Positions 6,187-13,781 are shown, counted from the first letter of the stretch. The stretch is DNA of 14,359 nucleotides from Bacteroidaceae bacterium (GCA_017628775.1 JAGBYN010000012.1:1-14359), one strand, 5' to 3'. Numbers and translations are program-made. Notes: a model not told the origin generated them from the letters alone.

Positions 6187-7413
6187 ATGCATTTCACAAA
6201 TTTATTTAAAATAGCTTTGCGGGCTATTGCGGCCAATAAATTGCGGGCTTTCCTCACGATGCTGGGCATTATCATTGGCGTGGCGTCGGTGATTACCATG
6301 ATTGCCATCGGTGAGGGCTCAAAGGCCAGCATTCAAAGCAATATCTCGCAGATGGGCTCCAACATGATTTACATTAATCCCGGAGCCGATCGTGGTCCTG
6401 GCGGTGCGCGCCAGGAAGCCAGTGCTATGCAAACACTGAAGATTAAGGACTATGAAATGTTGGCGGCCGAGGCCAAGTTTGTGAAGTCCATTAGTCCGAT
6501 GGTGCAAAGTGGCGGTCAGTTCGTTTACGGCAACCACAATACCCCCTCAACGCTCTATGGCGTGAGCGTGGGCTATTTGGATATTCGTCAACTCCAGGTG
6601 GAGGAGGGCGAGATGTTTGATGATGAAGCCGTGCGTCTCAGTGCGAAGGTGTGTGTGATTGGTAAGACGGTGGCTAACGAACTCTTTCCAGGGGGCGAAG
6701 ACCCTGTGGGTAAAGTGGTGCGCTTCAAGTCCATCCCTTTCCGCATTGTGGGTGTGTTAAAGTCAAAAGGCTATAACACATGGGGTATGGACCAGGATAA
6801 CCTTGTTCTTGCGCCTTACTCCACCGTGATGAAGCGTATCTTGGCGGTGACCCACTTAAGCAGCATCAATGCATCAGCCCTTACTGAAGCCTACACCGAC
6901 GATGCCATTGAGGAGATCAGCAGTATCCTTCGCCGCTCGCATAAGTTGCGCGAAGGGATTGATGAAGACAACTTCACCATCCGCTCACAAAAGGAAATGA
7001 TGGAGATGATGAACTCCACAGCCAATGTGATGACCACTTTGTTGCTTTGCGTGGCGTGTATCTCACTCATCGTTGGGGGGATTGGTATCATGAATATCAT
7101 GTTTGTGAGCGTCACGGAGCGTACGAAGGAAATAGGTCTGCGTATGTCGGTGGGTGCGCGTGGCATTGATATCCTGGCGCAGTTCCTCATTGAAGCCGTG
7201 TTGATGAGTATTACGGGCGGTGTTATAGGGGTGTTCTTGGGCGGTTTGATTACTTATGGTATCACGACCCTGGCGCAATGGCCCGTGCAAATCCAACCTT
7301 GGAGCGTGATGCTTAGTTTTGCTGTTTGTACGTTCACCGGTATTTTCTTTGGTTGGTATCCAGCTAAGAAAGCCGCAAATCTCGACCCCATAGAAGCGAT
7401 TCGCTATGAATAA
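6187..7413 (+). CDS. MacB-like ABC transporter permease (FtsX family)
   Basis: A 408-residue inner-membrane permease. TM1 lies at about 22-42 (FLTMLGIIIGVASVITMIAI, followed by GEGSKASI). A large periplasmic MacB_PCD-type domain spans about 43-280. Three C-terminal helices are near 283-305, 332-358 and 371-392, around the conserved cytoplasmic stretch ERTKEIGLRMSVGAR. It ends YPAKKAANLDPIEAIRYE, the typical MacB/FtsX C-terminus. Such mechanotransmission permeases pair with the separate ATPase, adaptor and TolC channel to expel substrates from the periplasm; peptides, lipids or antibiotics are all possible. Its last bases overlap the histidine kinase gene by 8 nt. Confidence 0.93.
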   Translation: MHFTNLFKIALRAIAANKLRAFLTMLGIIIGVASVITMIAIGEGSKASIQSNISQMGSNMIYINPGADRGPGGARQEASAMQTLKIKDYEMLAAEAKFVKSISPMVQSGGQFVYGNHNTPSTLYGVSVGYLDIRQLQVEEGEMFDDEAVRLSAKVCVIGKTVANELFPGGEDPVGKVVRFKSIPFRIVGVLKSKGYNTWGMDQDNLVLAPYSTVMKRILAVTHLSSINASALTEAYTDDAIEEISSILRRSHKLREGIDEDNFTIRSQKEMMEMMNSTANVMTTLLLCVACISLIVGGIGIMNIMFVSVTERTKEIGLRMSVGARGIDILAQFLIEAVLMSITGGVIGVFLGGLITYGITTLAQWPVQIQPWSVMLSFAVCTFTGIFFGWYPAKKAANLDPIEAIRYE

Positions 7414-8533
7414 TACACCACTTGGAGGTAGTGGGTTCTCGCCACGAGGAGCCTATTACCTTGAGGCTTTGCTTCATATCGTGGTGTGGGGATATATTTT
7501 CTTTACCCCTTTATTGTTTACCCGTGGTGGGGTGGAGGAAATTGACTGGCAACGCTATTTCTTCACCAGTTTGTGGAATATAGGGTCGTGCATCGTGTTT
7601 TACGTGAATTACCTGTTTCTTATTCCACGCTATTTCTTGAAGCATAAGTATTGGCATTATTTCGTGTGGAACATCGTTATGGTGCTGACGCTTGTGGTGG
7701 GGCGTGAGGTGTTGATGCACAGTTATTATGCCTCGGATTATTTTTCTGCCAATCCGCGTCGTTCTGGGAGTATGGGCAGAGGACCTTATTTCTCGCCCAG
7801 TTCATCCCGAAGCTTTATCCTGTTTAAGTCGTACAGGTGGGTGCAAAGTATGTTCCATTTCCTGATTGCAGCCGTGATTTCACTGGCACTACGCCTCAGT
7901 TTGAGCTGGCATAATTCAGAAATGGCACGCAAACAAGCCGAGGTGGAGCGCCATGCGGCAGAGTTGATGAACCTAAAGAACCAGATTTCGCCCCATTTCC
8001 TGCTGAATACGCTGAATAATATCTATGCCTTGACGGCATTTGATGCCAATAAAGCCCAGGAGGCGATACACGATCTCAGTAAACTTCTGCGTTACTTGCT
8101 TTATGAAAATCAAACGGAGTGGGTGACGCTTGAAAAGGAAGTGAATTTCTTGCGCAACTACATTGCTCTGATGGGCCTGCGTGTGGGGAAGAATGTGGAG
8201 GTGAAGGTGGATTTTAATATTGAGCACGCCGAAAATATGCTTGTTGCACCCTTGCTCTTTATCTCTTTGGTGGAAAATGCCTTTAAGCATGGCATCAGCA
8301 ATACCCAGCAGTGCTTTATTCATGTGGCGCTGAATGTGTCGCCTACGGGCAACATTGTTTTTGATTGTCGCAACACCAACGTGCCTAAAACGGCAGATGA
8401 TAAGAGTGGAGGCGGCATTGGTTTGCAGCAAGTGAGACAACGCCTTGACCTGGCTTATCCAAATCACTACATCTGGCATCAAGGCGTAGACGGCAATACG
8501 TATTATTCGCATATTGAGGTGAAGGGCAAGTAA
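7406..8533 (+). CDS. LytS-type sensor histidine kinase
   Basis: A 375-residue membrane sensor kinase. The N-terminal half has about four hydrophobic helices (near 20-38, 54-75, 82-104 and 148-165) with short loops, so sensing is probably within or near the membrane. A short coiled linker leads to the PF06580-type kinase core: H-box NQISPHFLLNTLNNIYAL with phospho-acceptor His197, N-box LVENAFKHG (288-296), and G-box GGGIGLQQVRQRL (335-347). The start overlaps the permease stop, giving translational coupling. Its partner is the LytTR regulator that follows. The exporter genes are the obvious target or signal source, by context. Confidence 0.93.
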   Translation: MNNTPLGGSGFSPRGAYYLEALLHIVVWGYIFFTPLLFTRGGVEEIDWQRYFFTSLWNIGSCIVFYVNYLFLIPRYFLKHKYWHYFVWNIVMVLTLVVGREVLMHSYYASDYFSANPRRSGSMGRGPYFSPSSSRSFILFKSYRWVQSMFHFLIAAVISLALRLSLSWHNSEMARKQAEVERHAAELMNLKNQISPHFLLNTLNNIYALTAFDANKAQEAIHDLSKLLRYLLYENQTEWVTLEKEVNFLRNYIALMGLRVGKNVEVKVDFNIEHAENMLVAPLLFISLVENAFKHGISNTQQCFIHVALNVSPTGNIVFDCRNTNVPKTADDKSGGGIGLQQVRQRLDLAYPNHYIWHQGVDGNTYYSHIEVKGK

Positions 8534-8616
8534 AGAGGGGACCATTCTATAGGCTCTGGAAATGCTATATGTTCTTGATTCTTTAGATGCTCCACCATGA
8601 TCAAAAACCAAATGTT

Positions 8617-9360
8617 ATGTCACAGATTACTTGTATCATTATAGATGACGAACCCTTAGCACAGGCGCTGTTGGAGAGTTACGTTGAGAAAACCCCGTTA
8701 CTGAAACTGTGCGGGGTGTTCTCAAATGCTATTGATGCCATGGCGGCCCTGCATGAACAAGTTGTTCAGTTGGTGTTTCTTGATATTCAGATGCCTGAGT
8801 TAAGTGGACTTGAGCTGGCAAAACTCATTCCTGGTGCTTCGCGCATCGTGTTTACCACCGCCTTCGGTCAGTATGCCATTGAGGGTTATAAGGTGAATGC
8901 CTTTGATTATTTGCTCAAACCATTCTCTTACAACGATTTCCTGGCCACCGTGATGAGGGTGCAGGAGCATATCAAGGCAGAGCAGACTGTAGCCACCCCG
9001 GTTTTAAAGACCTCGGAAATGACGGATGAACGCTCGTTCTTCGTGAGAAGCGATTATAAGTTGATTCGGGTGAACTACGATGATATCTTATATGTAGAAG
9101 GCTTGAAGGACTACGTTAAAATCTATCTGGCCTCACAGCCTCGCCCTATCTTGTCGTTGACGGCCATGAAAACCATAGAGGAACATCTAACGACAGAGCA
9201 ATTCATGCGTATTCACCGCTCGTTCATCGTTAATATGCAGAGGGTGACGGCTGTAGAGCGTAATAATGTGGTGATTGGGGATAAATCCTTACCGATATCC
9301 GACACGTACAAGGACAAGGTGCTTGAATATATTCATCCGCGCTTGCTGAGCAGTAGGTGA
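8617..9360 (+). CDS. LytTR-family response regulator
   Basis: A 247-residue regulator. The receiver domain (1-120) has the acidic pair IIIDDEP, phospho-acceptor Asp56 in VFLDIQMP, Thr near 80 and Lys101 in LLKPF. The C-terminal LytTR DNA-binding domain (about 143-245) includes FFVRSDYKLIRVNYDDILYV, the GLKDYVKIYL stretch and MRIHRSFIVNM. I chose the ATG at 8617 (MSQITCIIIDDEP) over an upstream ATG at 8587 because the receiver normally begins right at the first strand. It is separated from the kinase gene by 83 bases with ATAG-type repeat fragments. LytTR proteins bind imperfect direct repeats; I saw no clear pair upstream of tolC. Confidence 0.93.
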   Translation: MSQITCIIIDDEPLAQALLESYVEKTPLLKLCGVFSNAIDAMAALHEQVVQLVFLDIQMPELSGLELAKLIPGASRIVFTTAFGQYAIEGYKVNAFDYLLKPFSYNDFLATVMRVQEHIKAEQTVATPVLKTSEMTDERSFFVRSDYKLIRVNYDDILYVEGLKDYVKIYLASQPRPILSLTAMKTIEEHLTTEQFMRIHRSFIVNMQRVTAVERNNVVIGDKSLPISDTYKDKVLEYIHPRLLSSR

Positions 9361-9402
9361 GAGATGAGAGTTTAGAGATGAGAGTTTAGAGATGAGAGTT
9401 GA
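9361..9402. repeat. 14-bp tandem repeat directly after the response regulator stop
   Basis: GAGATGAGAGTTTA occurs at 9361-9374 and 9375-9388, with GAGATGAGAGTTGA at 9389-9402. It starts at the base after the stop codon. It belongs to the same G/A-rich family as 1602-1627 and 10675-10702. Confidence 0.85.
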
Positions 9403-9558
9403 GAGGTTCCATCCGGCATGTGTAGGGGCCTATAACCTTCTATAATCCTAAAATAATCCGCGAAAATCCGTGCTATCTGTGGGAGAAAATTTTTGTTAGA
9501 GTACAGATAACAGAGTACAGCGTACAACTGCCGTGCGGATTGCTATATTGTGTCTCAC

Positions 9559-9582
9559 GCAAAGATGCAAAGATGCGCAAAG
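9559..9582. repeat. GCAAAGAT short tandem repeat
   Basis: GCAAAGAT is repeated at 9559-9566 and 9567-9574, then a GC insertion and GCAAAG. It is a simple intergenic tandem with no visible coding role. Confidence 0.6.
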
Positions 9583-9609
9583 TTTTTTTGCAACGGTATC
9601 GAGAAAAAC

Positions 9610-9735
9610 GGGCTGAAAGCCCAACGACCTCCCAGCCCAGGGCAGAGTGAACGCAGTGAGCAACACCCTGGGTGTGATCAAGAGGACATGTTCGCGCTGA
9701 AAGTGCAAAAGCCTCTCACAATCGCCCACGGATGT
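9610..9735. repeat. palindromic intergenic repeat related to 149-345
   Basis: It starts with mini-hairpin GGGCT-GAA-AGCCC (9610-9622). CCCAGGG (9636-9642) then pairs with CCCTGGG (9666-9672) around a GCAGAGTGA...CGCAGTGAGC core. The 14-mer ATCGCCCACGGATG follows near 9722-9735. The core and the 14-mer recur on the opposite strand at 149-200, so the two loci share modules in inverted orientation. Confidence 0.6.
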
Positions 9736-9937
9736 TGTTAGAGTTGGGATGCCCAGCAAGCTTCGCCCTATCTTTAGTCTCTATAATATCTATATCATCC
9801 AGAAAATGACATTTGCAATCGAATTTACATCTTATTAAAGAGTGAAGCAGATTGTTTTTTATAGAGCTTAATGCTAAAAATAGGGCTGAAACGTTTAAAA
9901 AAATAGTTAAAAGGCAATCTTTACAAACAAAAAACAT

Positions 9938-9945
9938 TACTTTTG
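9938..9945 (+). promoter_or_regulatory. -7 box of the DUF4468-like gene
   Basis: TACTTTTG matches TAnnTTTG, 51 bases before the ATG at 9997. The predicted start near 9952 rules out the longer TTG-initiated frame at 9943. A clear -33 TTTG is not seen. Confidence 0.55.
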
Positions 9946-9996
9946 CACTTGTATCATTGTGGGTTTGAATCCACTTTAAGTCTAATTTTTTTACCT

Positions 9997-10626
9997 ATGA
10001 AACAACTTTTTATTTCACTCTTCATGCTCTTGCCTTTGATGGCTTTTGCTCAAAAGAACCAGGATTTAACCAAATATATGGCAGGTGCCGTGCCCGAAAA
10101 GAACGGTATGGTGTGCTTTGAAAAAACCTACGAGGTGCCTGGCAAAACGAAAGGAGAGATTTATACCTTACTCAAGGACTTTGCTACAAAGTCGATTGTT
10201 GGCGGTGAAAATGCATTGCCACAAGCTCGTATTCAGGATGCCGATAGTTTGCAAGGCCTATTGGTGTTGGGTATGGAAGAGTATCTTTACTTTAAGCGTA
10301 CTCCCCTTTCTACCGACGGTACGCGCATGTACTATCAATTGATTTACCAAATTGAAGAGGGTAAGTTTAACGTGGAAATGCGTCGAATTCGCTATATCTA
10401 CGACATTACAGAAACCCCATCAACGGAGGTTAATCCCAACGTGTGCTTCAGTGCAGAAGAGTGGATTACAGATAAGGAAGCCCTCAACCGCAAACAAACG
10501 AAAATGCTGAAGATGCCAGGAAAGTTCCGTCGCTTCACCATCGATCGTAAAGACGAAATCTTTAAAGAATCAGCCATCGCCACAGGAGCAACACGCAAGG
10601 TGCGCCTGGTAGAGGTGGAAGAATAA
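9997..10626 (+). CDS. secreted DUF4468-like protein (TBP-like fold)
   Basis: A 209-residue protein with a clean signal peptide (MKQLFISLFMLLPLMAFA, cleavage before Q19). The mature part opens with a V-F-E-K-T-Y-E-V-P-G type strand (VCFEKTYEVPGKTKGEIYTL), then a beta-rich region with YYQLIYQIEEGKFNVEMRRI and RYIYDIT. This resembles the DUF4468 family of small secreted proteins common in Prevotella and Bacteroides. Function is unknown; periplasmic or envelope location is inferred. It is monocistronic, with its own -7 box and a strong hairpin terminator. The ATG at 9997 is chosen because it starts the signal peptide and lies downstream of the predicted transcription start. Confidence 0.75.
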   Translation: MKQLFISLFMLLPLMAFAQKNQDLTKYMAGAVPEKNGMVCFEKTYEVPGKTKGEIYTLLKDFATKSIVGGENALPQARIQDADSLQGLLVLGMEEYLYFKRTPLSTDGTRMYYQLIYQIEEGKFNVEMRRIRYIYDITETPSTEVNPNVCFSAEEWITDKEALNRKQTKMLKMPGKFRRFTIDRKDEIFKESAIATGATRKVRLVEVEE

Positions 10627-10628
10627 AC

Positions 10629-10674
10629 CATCAGGGGGAGGTATGCTTAACAGAATGCATGCCTCCCCTTGATG
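10629..10674 (+). terminator. hairpin terminator after the DUF4468-like gene
   Basis: CATCAGGGGGAGGTATGC pairs with GCATGCCTCCCCTTGATG across an 8-10 base loop, with two or three mismatches or wobbles. It begins two bases after the stop codon. There is no long T tract, so the stem may also act as a 3' stabiliser. Confidence 0.75.
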
Positions 10675-10702
10675 TAGAGTTTAGAGTTTAGAGTTTAGAG
10701 TT
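10675..10702. repeat. 7-bp tandem repeat TAGAGTT x4
   Basis: Four copies of TAGAGTT (10675-10681, 10682-10688, 10689-10695, 10696-10702) follow the terminator directly and run into GAGAGATGAGAG, the edge of the long repeat. Confidence 0.85.
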
Positions 10703-10887
10703 GAGAGATGAGAGAAGAGGCTTCGCCTCGTTCAGAGGGACCTAAAGCTCCGTTAAGAGGTTAAGAGGAGCCTTTGGCTCGTTAAGAAGTTAAGAGGTAG
10801 GGGCCGATCCCCGTGTCGGCCCGTGGTGGGTTAACGCATAAATCACAGATCTCCGTGTCGGCCCGTCGTCAATCTACGCACCAATCG
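10697..10887 (-). repeat. long intergenic repeat, right copy (inverted relative to 2541-2710)
   Basis: Read on the minus strand, this has the same order of modules as 2541-2710: CGATTGGTG, two GGGCCGACACGG(A/G)GATC units, CCTCTTAA motifs, mini-hairpins and the CTCTC tail. It is about 20 bases longer, with an extra module containing GAGCC-TTT-GGCTC (10768-10780). GAGGC-TTC-GCCTC is at 10717-10729. The two copies bracket about 8 kb carrying the exporter operon and the DUF4468-like gene. They differ by substitutions and the extra module, so they are diverged. Confidence 0.85.
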
Positions 10888-10941
10888 TCCAAAAAATACA
10901 CAAATAATCTGTGTCATCTGTTGACAATAAAACTTTAAATC

Positions 10942-11481
10942 ATGAAAGATTGTTTCGTTTCTTTAAAATATACGCAGACCACCTACGACGAACTCTCTAA
11001 GGCTGATCAGGCGCTTGTGGATGCTGCTAAAACAGCATGCCAAACGGCGTATGCGCCTTACTCGCACTTTGGCGTTGGCGCTGCAGCATTGCTTAGTAAT
11101 GGCGTTGTGGTGTGTGGCAGTAATCAAGAAAATGCGGCTTTTCCTTCGGGTATGTGTGCTGAACGTTGTGCCGTGTTCTATGCCAATGCGCAATATCCCG
11201 AAGCCGCAGTATCCACTCTTGCTATTGCTGCGCAAAACCAAGTTGATGCCATCTTCCTGGAACATCCCGTTCCCCCTTGTGGGGCATGCCGACAGGTTTT
11301 GCTTGAAACGCAACAACGCTTTAAGGAACCCATGCGCCTATTGCTGTATGGAACAAAAGAGGTTTGGGAGATTCATAATATTGAAACGCTTCTTCCCTTT
11401 CAATTTAGTGTAGATTCAATGAAAAGCGAAAGTAAACATAGCAAAACAAGGGTAATTGAGGCTGAAAAATCGATAAATTAA
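10942..11481 (+). CDS. cdd: cytidine deaminase
   Basis: A 179-residue zinc enzyme that deaminates cytidine and deoxycytidine to uridine and deoxyuridine for pyrimidine salvage. Zinc and catalytic motifs are intact: SNQENAAFPSG, then C72-A73-E74 (catalytic Glu74) in MCAERCAVF, and P112-C113-G114-A115-C116 in PPCGACRQVL, the C-A-E plus P-C-x-x-C layout of the tetrameric Cdd type. AYAPYSHFGVGAA (37-49) lines the nucleoside pocket. The last 20 or so residues (MKSESKHSKTRVIEAEKSIN) are a charged tail beyond the usual end. It is separated from upstream genes by the long repeat and from the tRNA by 96 bases. Confidence 0.95.
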   Translation: MKDCFVSLKYTQTTYDELSKADQALVDAAKTACQTAYAPYSHFGVGAAALLSNGVVVCGSNQENAAFPSGMCAERCAVFYANAQYPEAAVSTLAIAAQNQVDAIFLEHPVPPCGACRQVLLETQQRFKEPMRLLLYGTKEVWEIHNIETLLPFQFSVDSMKSESKHSKTRVIEAEKSIN

Positions 11482-11510
11482 AAGTTTTTGTAAAAAAATA
11501 ATCCTTACCC

Positions 11511-11541
11511 CTTGTTGTTTCAAAAAAAAGCTATACCTTTG
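11511..11541 (+). promoter_or_regulatory. tRNA-Ser promoter
   Basis: CTTG at 11511-11514 and TACCTTTG at 11534-11541 are spaced by 19 bases, a good Bacteroidetes -33/-7 pair. Transcription would start near 11548, about 30 bases before the tRNA. Confidence 0.7.
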
Positions 11542-11577
11542 CACTCGTTAAAAGAAACCGACTAACGAAGGTCTCTT

Positions 11578-11662
11578 GGAGAGATGGTAGAGTGGTCGAT
11601 TACAGCAGTCTTGAAAACTGCCGTACCGAGAGGTACCGGGGGTTCGAATCCCTCTCTCTCCG
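11578..11662 (+). tRNA. tRNA-Ser (anticodon UGA)
   Basis: A class II tRNA of 85 nt without encoded CCA. The acceptor stem pairs GGAGAGA (11578-11584) with TCTCTCC (11655-11661), followed by discriminator G11662. The anticodon stem GCAGT/ACTGC encloses loop CTTGAAA with anticodon TGA (11612-11614). The long variable arm GTACC-GAGA-GGTAC is typical of serine tRNAs. The T arm carries GGTTCGAATCC. The tyrosine recombinase downstream suggests its 3' end also serves as an attachment site. Confidence 0.96.
11641..11662 (+). other. putative attachment site overlap (tRNA-Ser 3' end)
   Basis: The T-arm and acceptor end of the tRNA is the usual crossover region for tRNA-targeting tyrosine recombinases, and such a gene begins 240 bases on in the same orientation. 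The tRNA is intact. The second att copy would lie beyond the right edge of the window, so core length and exact limits are unknown. Confidence 0.4.
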
Positions 11663-11678
11663 CTTAAAAGCAAAATAA

Positions 11679-11709
11679 AGCAGATTTCTCAATGAAGTCT
11701 GCTTTTTTT
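11679..11709 (+). terminator. intrinsic terminator after tRNA-Ser
   Basis: AGCAGATTTC (11679-11688) pairs with GAAGTCTGCT (11694-11703) with one G-U pair, around a 5-base loop, and is followed by a run of seven T (11703-11709). Confidence 0.85.
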
Positions 11710-11902
11710 GTGTACAAAATTTAAAAGTGTAAGCCTCTGTAAATCAATTATAAAGCAGTTAAAAAGCAAGAAAAGCAAGCGATGTCCGAGGGTTCTAATC
11801 GTTCGGATACCGATAAAAAATAGCGCTTTTCCTTGTGACCACTCGAAAAATTGTTGAAAAAGGTCGCATAACCAAACTTAAAACAATTTAATTCAGTTAG
11901 TT
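11710..11902. other. spacer between tRNA terminator and integrase, possible recombinase-binding region
   Basis: A+T-rich with no gene. It holds two adjacent AAAAGCAAG direct repeats (11762-11770, 11771-11779) and an imperfect palindrome bounded by TCCGA and TCGGA (about 11784-11806) with GGTTCTAATC inside, loosely reminiscent of a T arm. Arm-type integrase or excisionase sites are plausible here but unproven. No clear TAnnTTTG box is seen before the integrase. Confidence 0.35.
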
Positions 11903-13024
11903 ATGTACAATTTTTCGTTCATTTGTCGTACATCCAAAATCAACAAGAAGGGCTTTGCACCGATTGAAATCTCAATTATCATCAATGGAAAGAGGACTCA
12001 CATATCCCTTCCTATGAAGGCAGAACCTATCAAATTCAACAAAATGATGGCAAGTAAAAAGAACAATGAAGTTCTTGAATACACATCATCAGTTCGAACA
12101 AAGCTCAACAAGTGTCTTGCAGAAATGACTGCAAACGACATCGCCATCACTGCACTTAGTCTAAAAGAATACTTCAAGAATGGAGGAGTAAAAACATACT
12201 TTCTATTCGATGTTGCTGATGAGTTCTTGGAATACCACACCAAGAAAACAGCAAACTGTGCAAGCGAGGTAATGAAAAAATACCACTTGGCAATAGACAA
12301 ATTCAAGAAGTTCATTGGCAACGTTGAGTTAAAAACTATAACACCCCAACATATTGAGGAGTTCAAAATCGAGTTGAAGCAGACTTACAAATTCGAAGGT
12401 AGCACCATTTACCACCTCCTTGCTAGAGTCAAAACAATGCTTACCTATGCTTTTAATAAGGCATACATCAAAGTAAACCCAATGATGTTTGTTGATAATC
12501 CCAAAGTAACGAAGGAAGTTGAGTTCTTGACAAATGAAGAAGTTTCAAGGATTGAGAAAAAGGAGTTCAACAACGAGAGATTAAATAAGGTAAGAGACCT
12601 GTTCCTGTTCCAATGCTATACTGCTCTATCTTTTGCCGATATGCAACTTATAACATTCAGAGACATAAAGAACGATGACGGGATGTACTACATCAAGAAG
12701 CAGAGACAGAAAACTAAAATCGACTTCTTTACAGTTCTTACTCCAAAAGCGATGGAGATATTGAAGAAATACAATTTCTGCCTCAATTTCATAAGTAATC
12801 AGAGTTGTAATGCATATTTGAAGGAAATAGCAGACTTGTGCAACATCAATAAGCAACTGCACACCCATATTGCAAGACACACTGCCGCTACTAGATTATT
12901 GAACGAAGGATTCAGAATTGAAATCGTAGCAAAGATATTAGGACATACCAATACCAAGCAGACAGCACATTACGCTAAACTTATAGACAAGACAGTTCTT
13001 AACGAGTTCAAAAAGATTGTCTAA
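11903..13024 (+). CDS. tyrosine recombinase/integrase of a tRNA-associated element
   Basis: A 373-residue site-specific recombinase of the Bacteroidetes type. The N-terminal arm-binding domain is at about 1-85 (FICRTSKINKKGFAPIEISI), the SAM-like core-binding domain at about 97-195, and the catalytic domain at about 205-373. Catalytic residues visible are Lys270/Lys272 in RQKTK, H322-x-x-R325 in HIARHT, His348 in LGHTN and nucleophile Tyr357 in AHYAKL. The first catalytic Arg position is Ser243 (YTALSFAD), as in IntDOT-like enzymes, which carry Ser there. It is more A+T-rich than the genes to its left, marking acquired DNA, and has its own terminator. It probably integrates the element at tRNA-Ser. 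Confidence 0.93.
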   Translation: MYNFSFICRTSKINKKGFAPIEISIIINGKRTHISLPMKAEPIKFNKMMASKKNNEVLEYTSSVRTKLNKCLAEMTANDIAITALSLKEYFKNGGVKTYFLFDVADEFLEYHTKKTANCASEVMKKYHLAIDKFKKFIGNVELKTITPQHIEEFKIELKQTYKFEGSTIYHLLARVKTMLTYAFNKAYIKVNPMMFVDNPKVTKEVEFLTNEEVSRIEKKEFNNERLNKVRDLFLFQCYTALSFADMQLITFRDIKNDDGMYYIKKQRQKTKIDFFTVLTPKAMEILKKYNFCLNFISNQSCNAYLKEIADLCNINKQLHTHIARHTAATRLLNEGFRIEIVAKILGHTNTKQTAHYAKLIDKTVLNEFKKIV

Positions 13025-13030
13025 TACACA

Positions 13031-13069
13031 AAACGCAGAAGAAGGTTTCAACCAACTTCTGCGTTTTTT
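13031..13069 (+). terminator. intrinsic terminator after the integrase
   Basis: AAACGCAGAAG (13031-13041) pairs perfectly with CTTCTGCGTTT (13056-13066), and a T run continues to 13069. It lies six bases after the integrase stop and also insulates it from the convergent genes. Confidence 0.88.
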
Positions 13070-13265
13070 ACATTTATTTTATTAACACATTGATTTTCAA
13101 TGTCATAAACAAAATACAGGATATGTATGAATCCTCAGATGATTCGAAACCAAGTAACTAATTCGTTGATTGCCAATATTATGAGCAATAGAATTTTCTA
13201 TCAGGTCGCAAATAAGCAATCATATTCGAAGACAACAGCACAACACCACAGACCACTATCACCAA

Positions 13266-13781
13266 TTATAATTCACCGCAAATTCTATTCCTCAATTGAT
13301 TCTCCAAGACACGTAGGTTTTTGACCCTATCTGTTACCGAGAGATTATTATCCTCCACAATGCGAGATTGCAACTTTACCTCATCCAACATATCAATCAT
13401 TTGGAGCAATGTCATATCCTCCTTGTTCTTGGAGTATTGAAATAAAGTAAACCTAATACTCTTATCAACCGCCTCGTTCAAGTCGATTAAAGAAGGAGCA
13501 TTCGTTTTTAAATGCTCCCTCAGCCTCTTGACAATATCACGAACCTTTCCCAAAAGTTCAACCGCTTCTTTATCCCCACTAAGACCGCTATCCAAAACAG
13601 CACTTGCCAAATCCTTCTCAAAGGCAACAACGTACTCCTTAAAAGAGAATTTTTGATTATACCTATATATAATAGCGTTCAAATTGCATTGAAGCAACTT
13701 AACAACAAACTTCACTTTTGTATTTTTCAATTGAATAACTTTACAACCTATTAACTCTTCAATCTTTTTCATAACATTCAT
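13266..13781 (-). CDS. hypothetical protein, 171 residues, last gene of the NADAR cassette
   Basis: I do not recognise this family. The protein is mostly helical with many charged residues, has no signal peptide or membrane segment, and has only two clearly separate Cys (residues 13 and 31) before the C-terminal ICGEL. The first 40 residues are hydrophobic-basic (KVIQLKNTKVKFVVKLLQCN). The remainder looks like a helical bundle (VELLGKVRDIVKRLREHLK; DMTLLQMIDMLDEVKL). ATG 13781 or the in-frame ATG at 13772 could be the start. It overlaps the 51-codon gene by 23 bases, so translation is probably coupled. A cytoplasmic partner or effector of the NADAR protein is possible but unsupported by motifs. 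Confidence 0.75.
   Translation of the reverse strand: MNVMKKIEELIGCKVIQLKNTKVKFVVKLLQCNLNAIIYRYNQKFSFKEYVVAFEKDLASAVLDSGLSGDKEAVELLGKVRDIVKRLREHLKTNAPSLIDLNEAVDKSIRFTLFQYSKNKEDMTLLQMIDMLDEVKLQSRIVEDNNLSVTDRVKNLRVLENQLRNRICGEL

Larger units (their letters stand above)
9403..9937. other. gene-free spacer of repeat fragments
   Basis: I see no convincing gene in this stretch. It contains a TAGGGGCC-type fragment (9422-9429), a sequence like ATCCGTGCTATCTGTGGG, a GCAAAGAT tandem (9559-9582), several small hairpins and, from about 9760, plain A+T-rich DNA leading to the next promoter. Leftward frames here lack family features and overlap the repeats. Confidence 0.6.

Noticed and set aside
7973..8611. 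212-codon leftward frame opposite the kinase and regulator genes
   Set aside because: It is a shadow of the well-supported kinase gene, has no recognisable motif and mirrors its codon pattern.
9716..9937. 73-codon leftward frame before the DUF4468-like gene
   Set aside because: Its start lies against the opposing promoter and its end runs into repeat modules; no family features.
2541..10887. Composite transposon bounded by the long inverted repeats
   Set aside because: The repeats encode no transposase, are internally modular and diverged, and no target-site duplication is visible at their outer edges.
13127..13324. 65-codon rightward frame after the integrase
   Set aside because: It partly overlaps the 171-residue gene on the other strand, has low-complexity composition and no start context.
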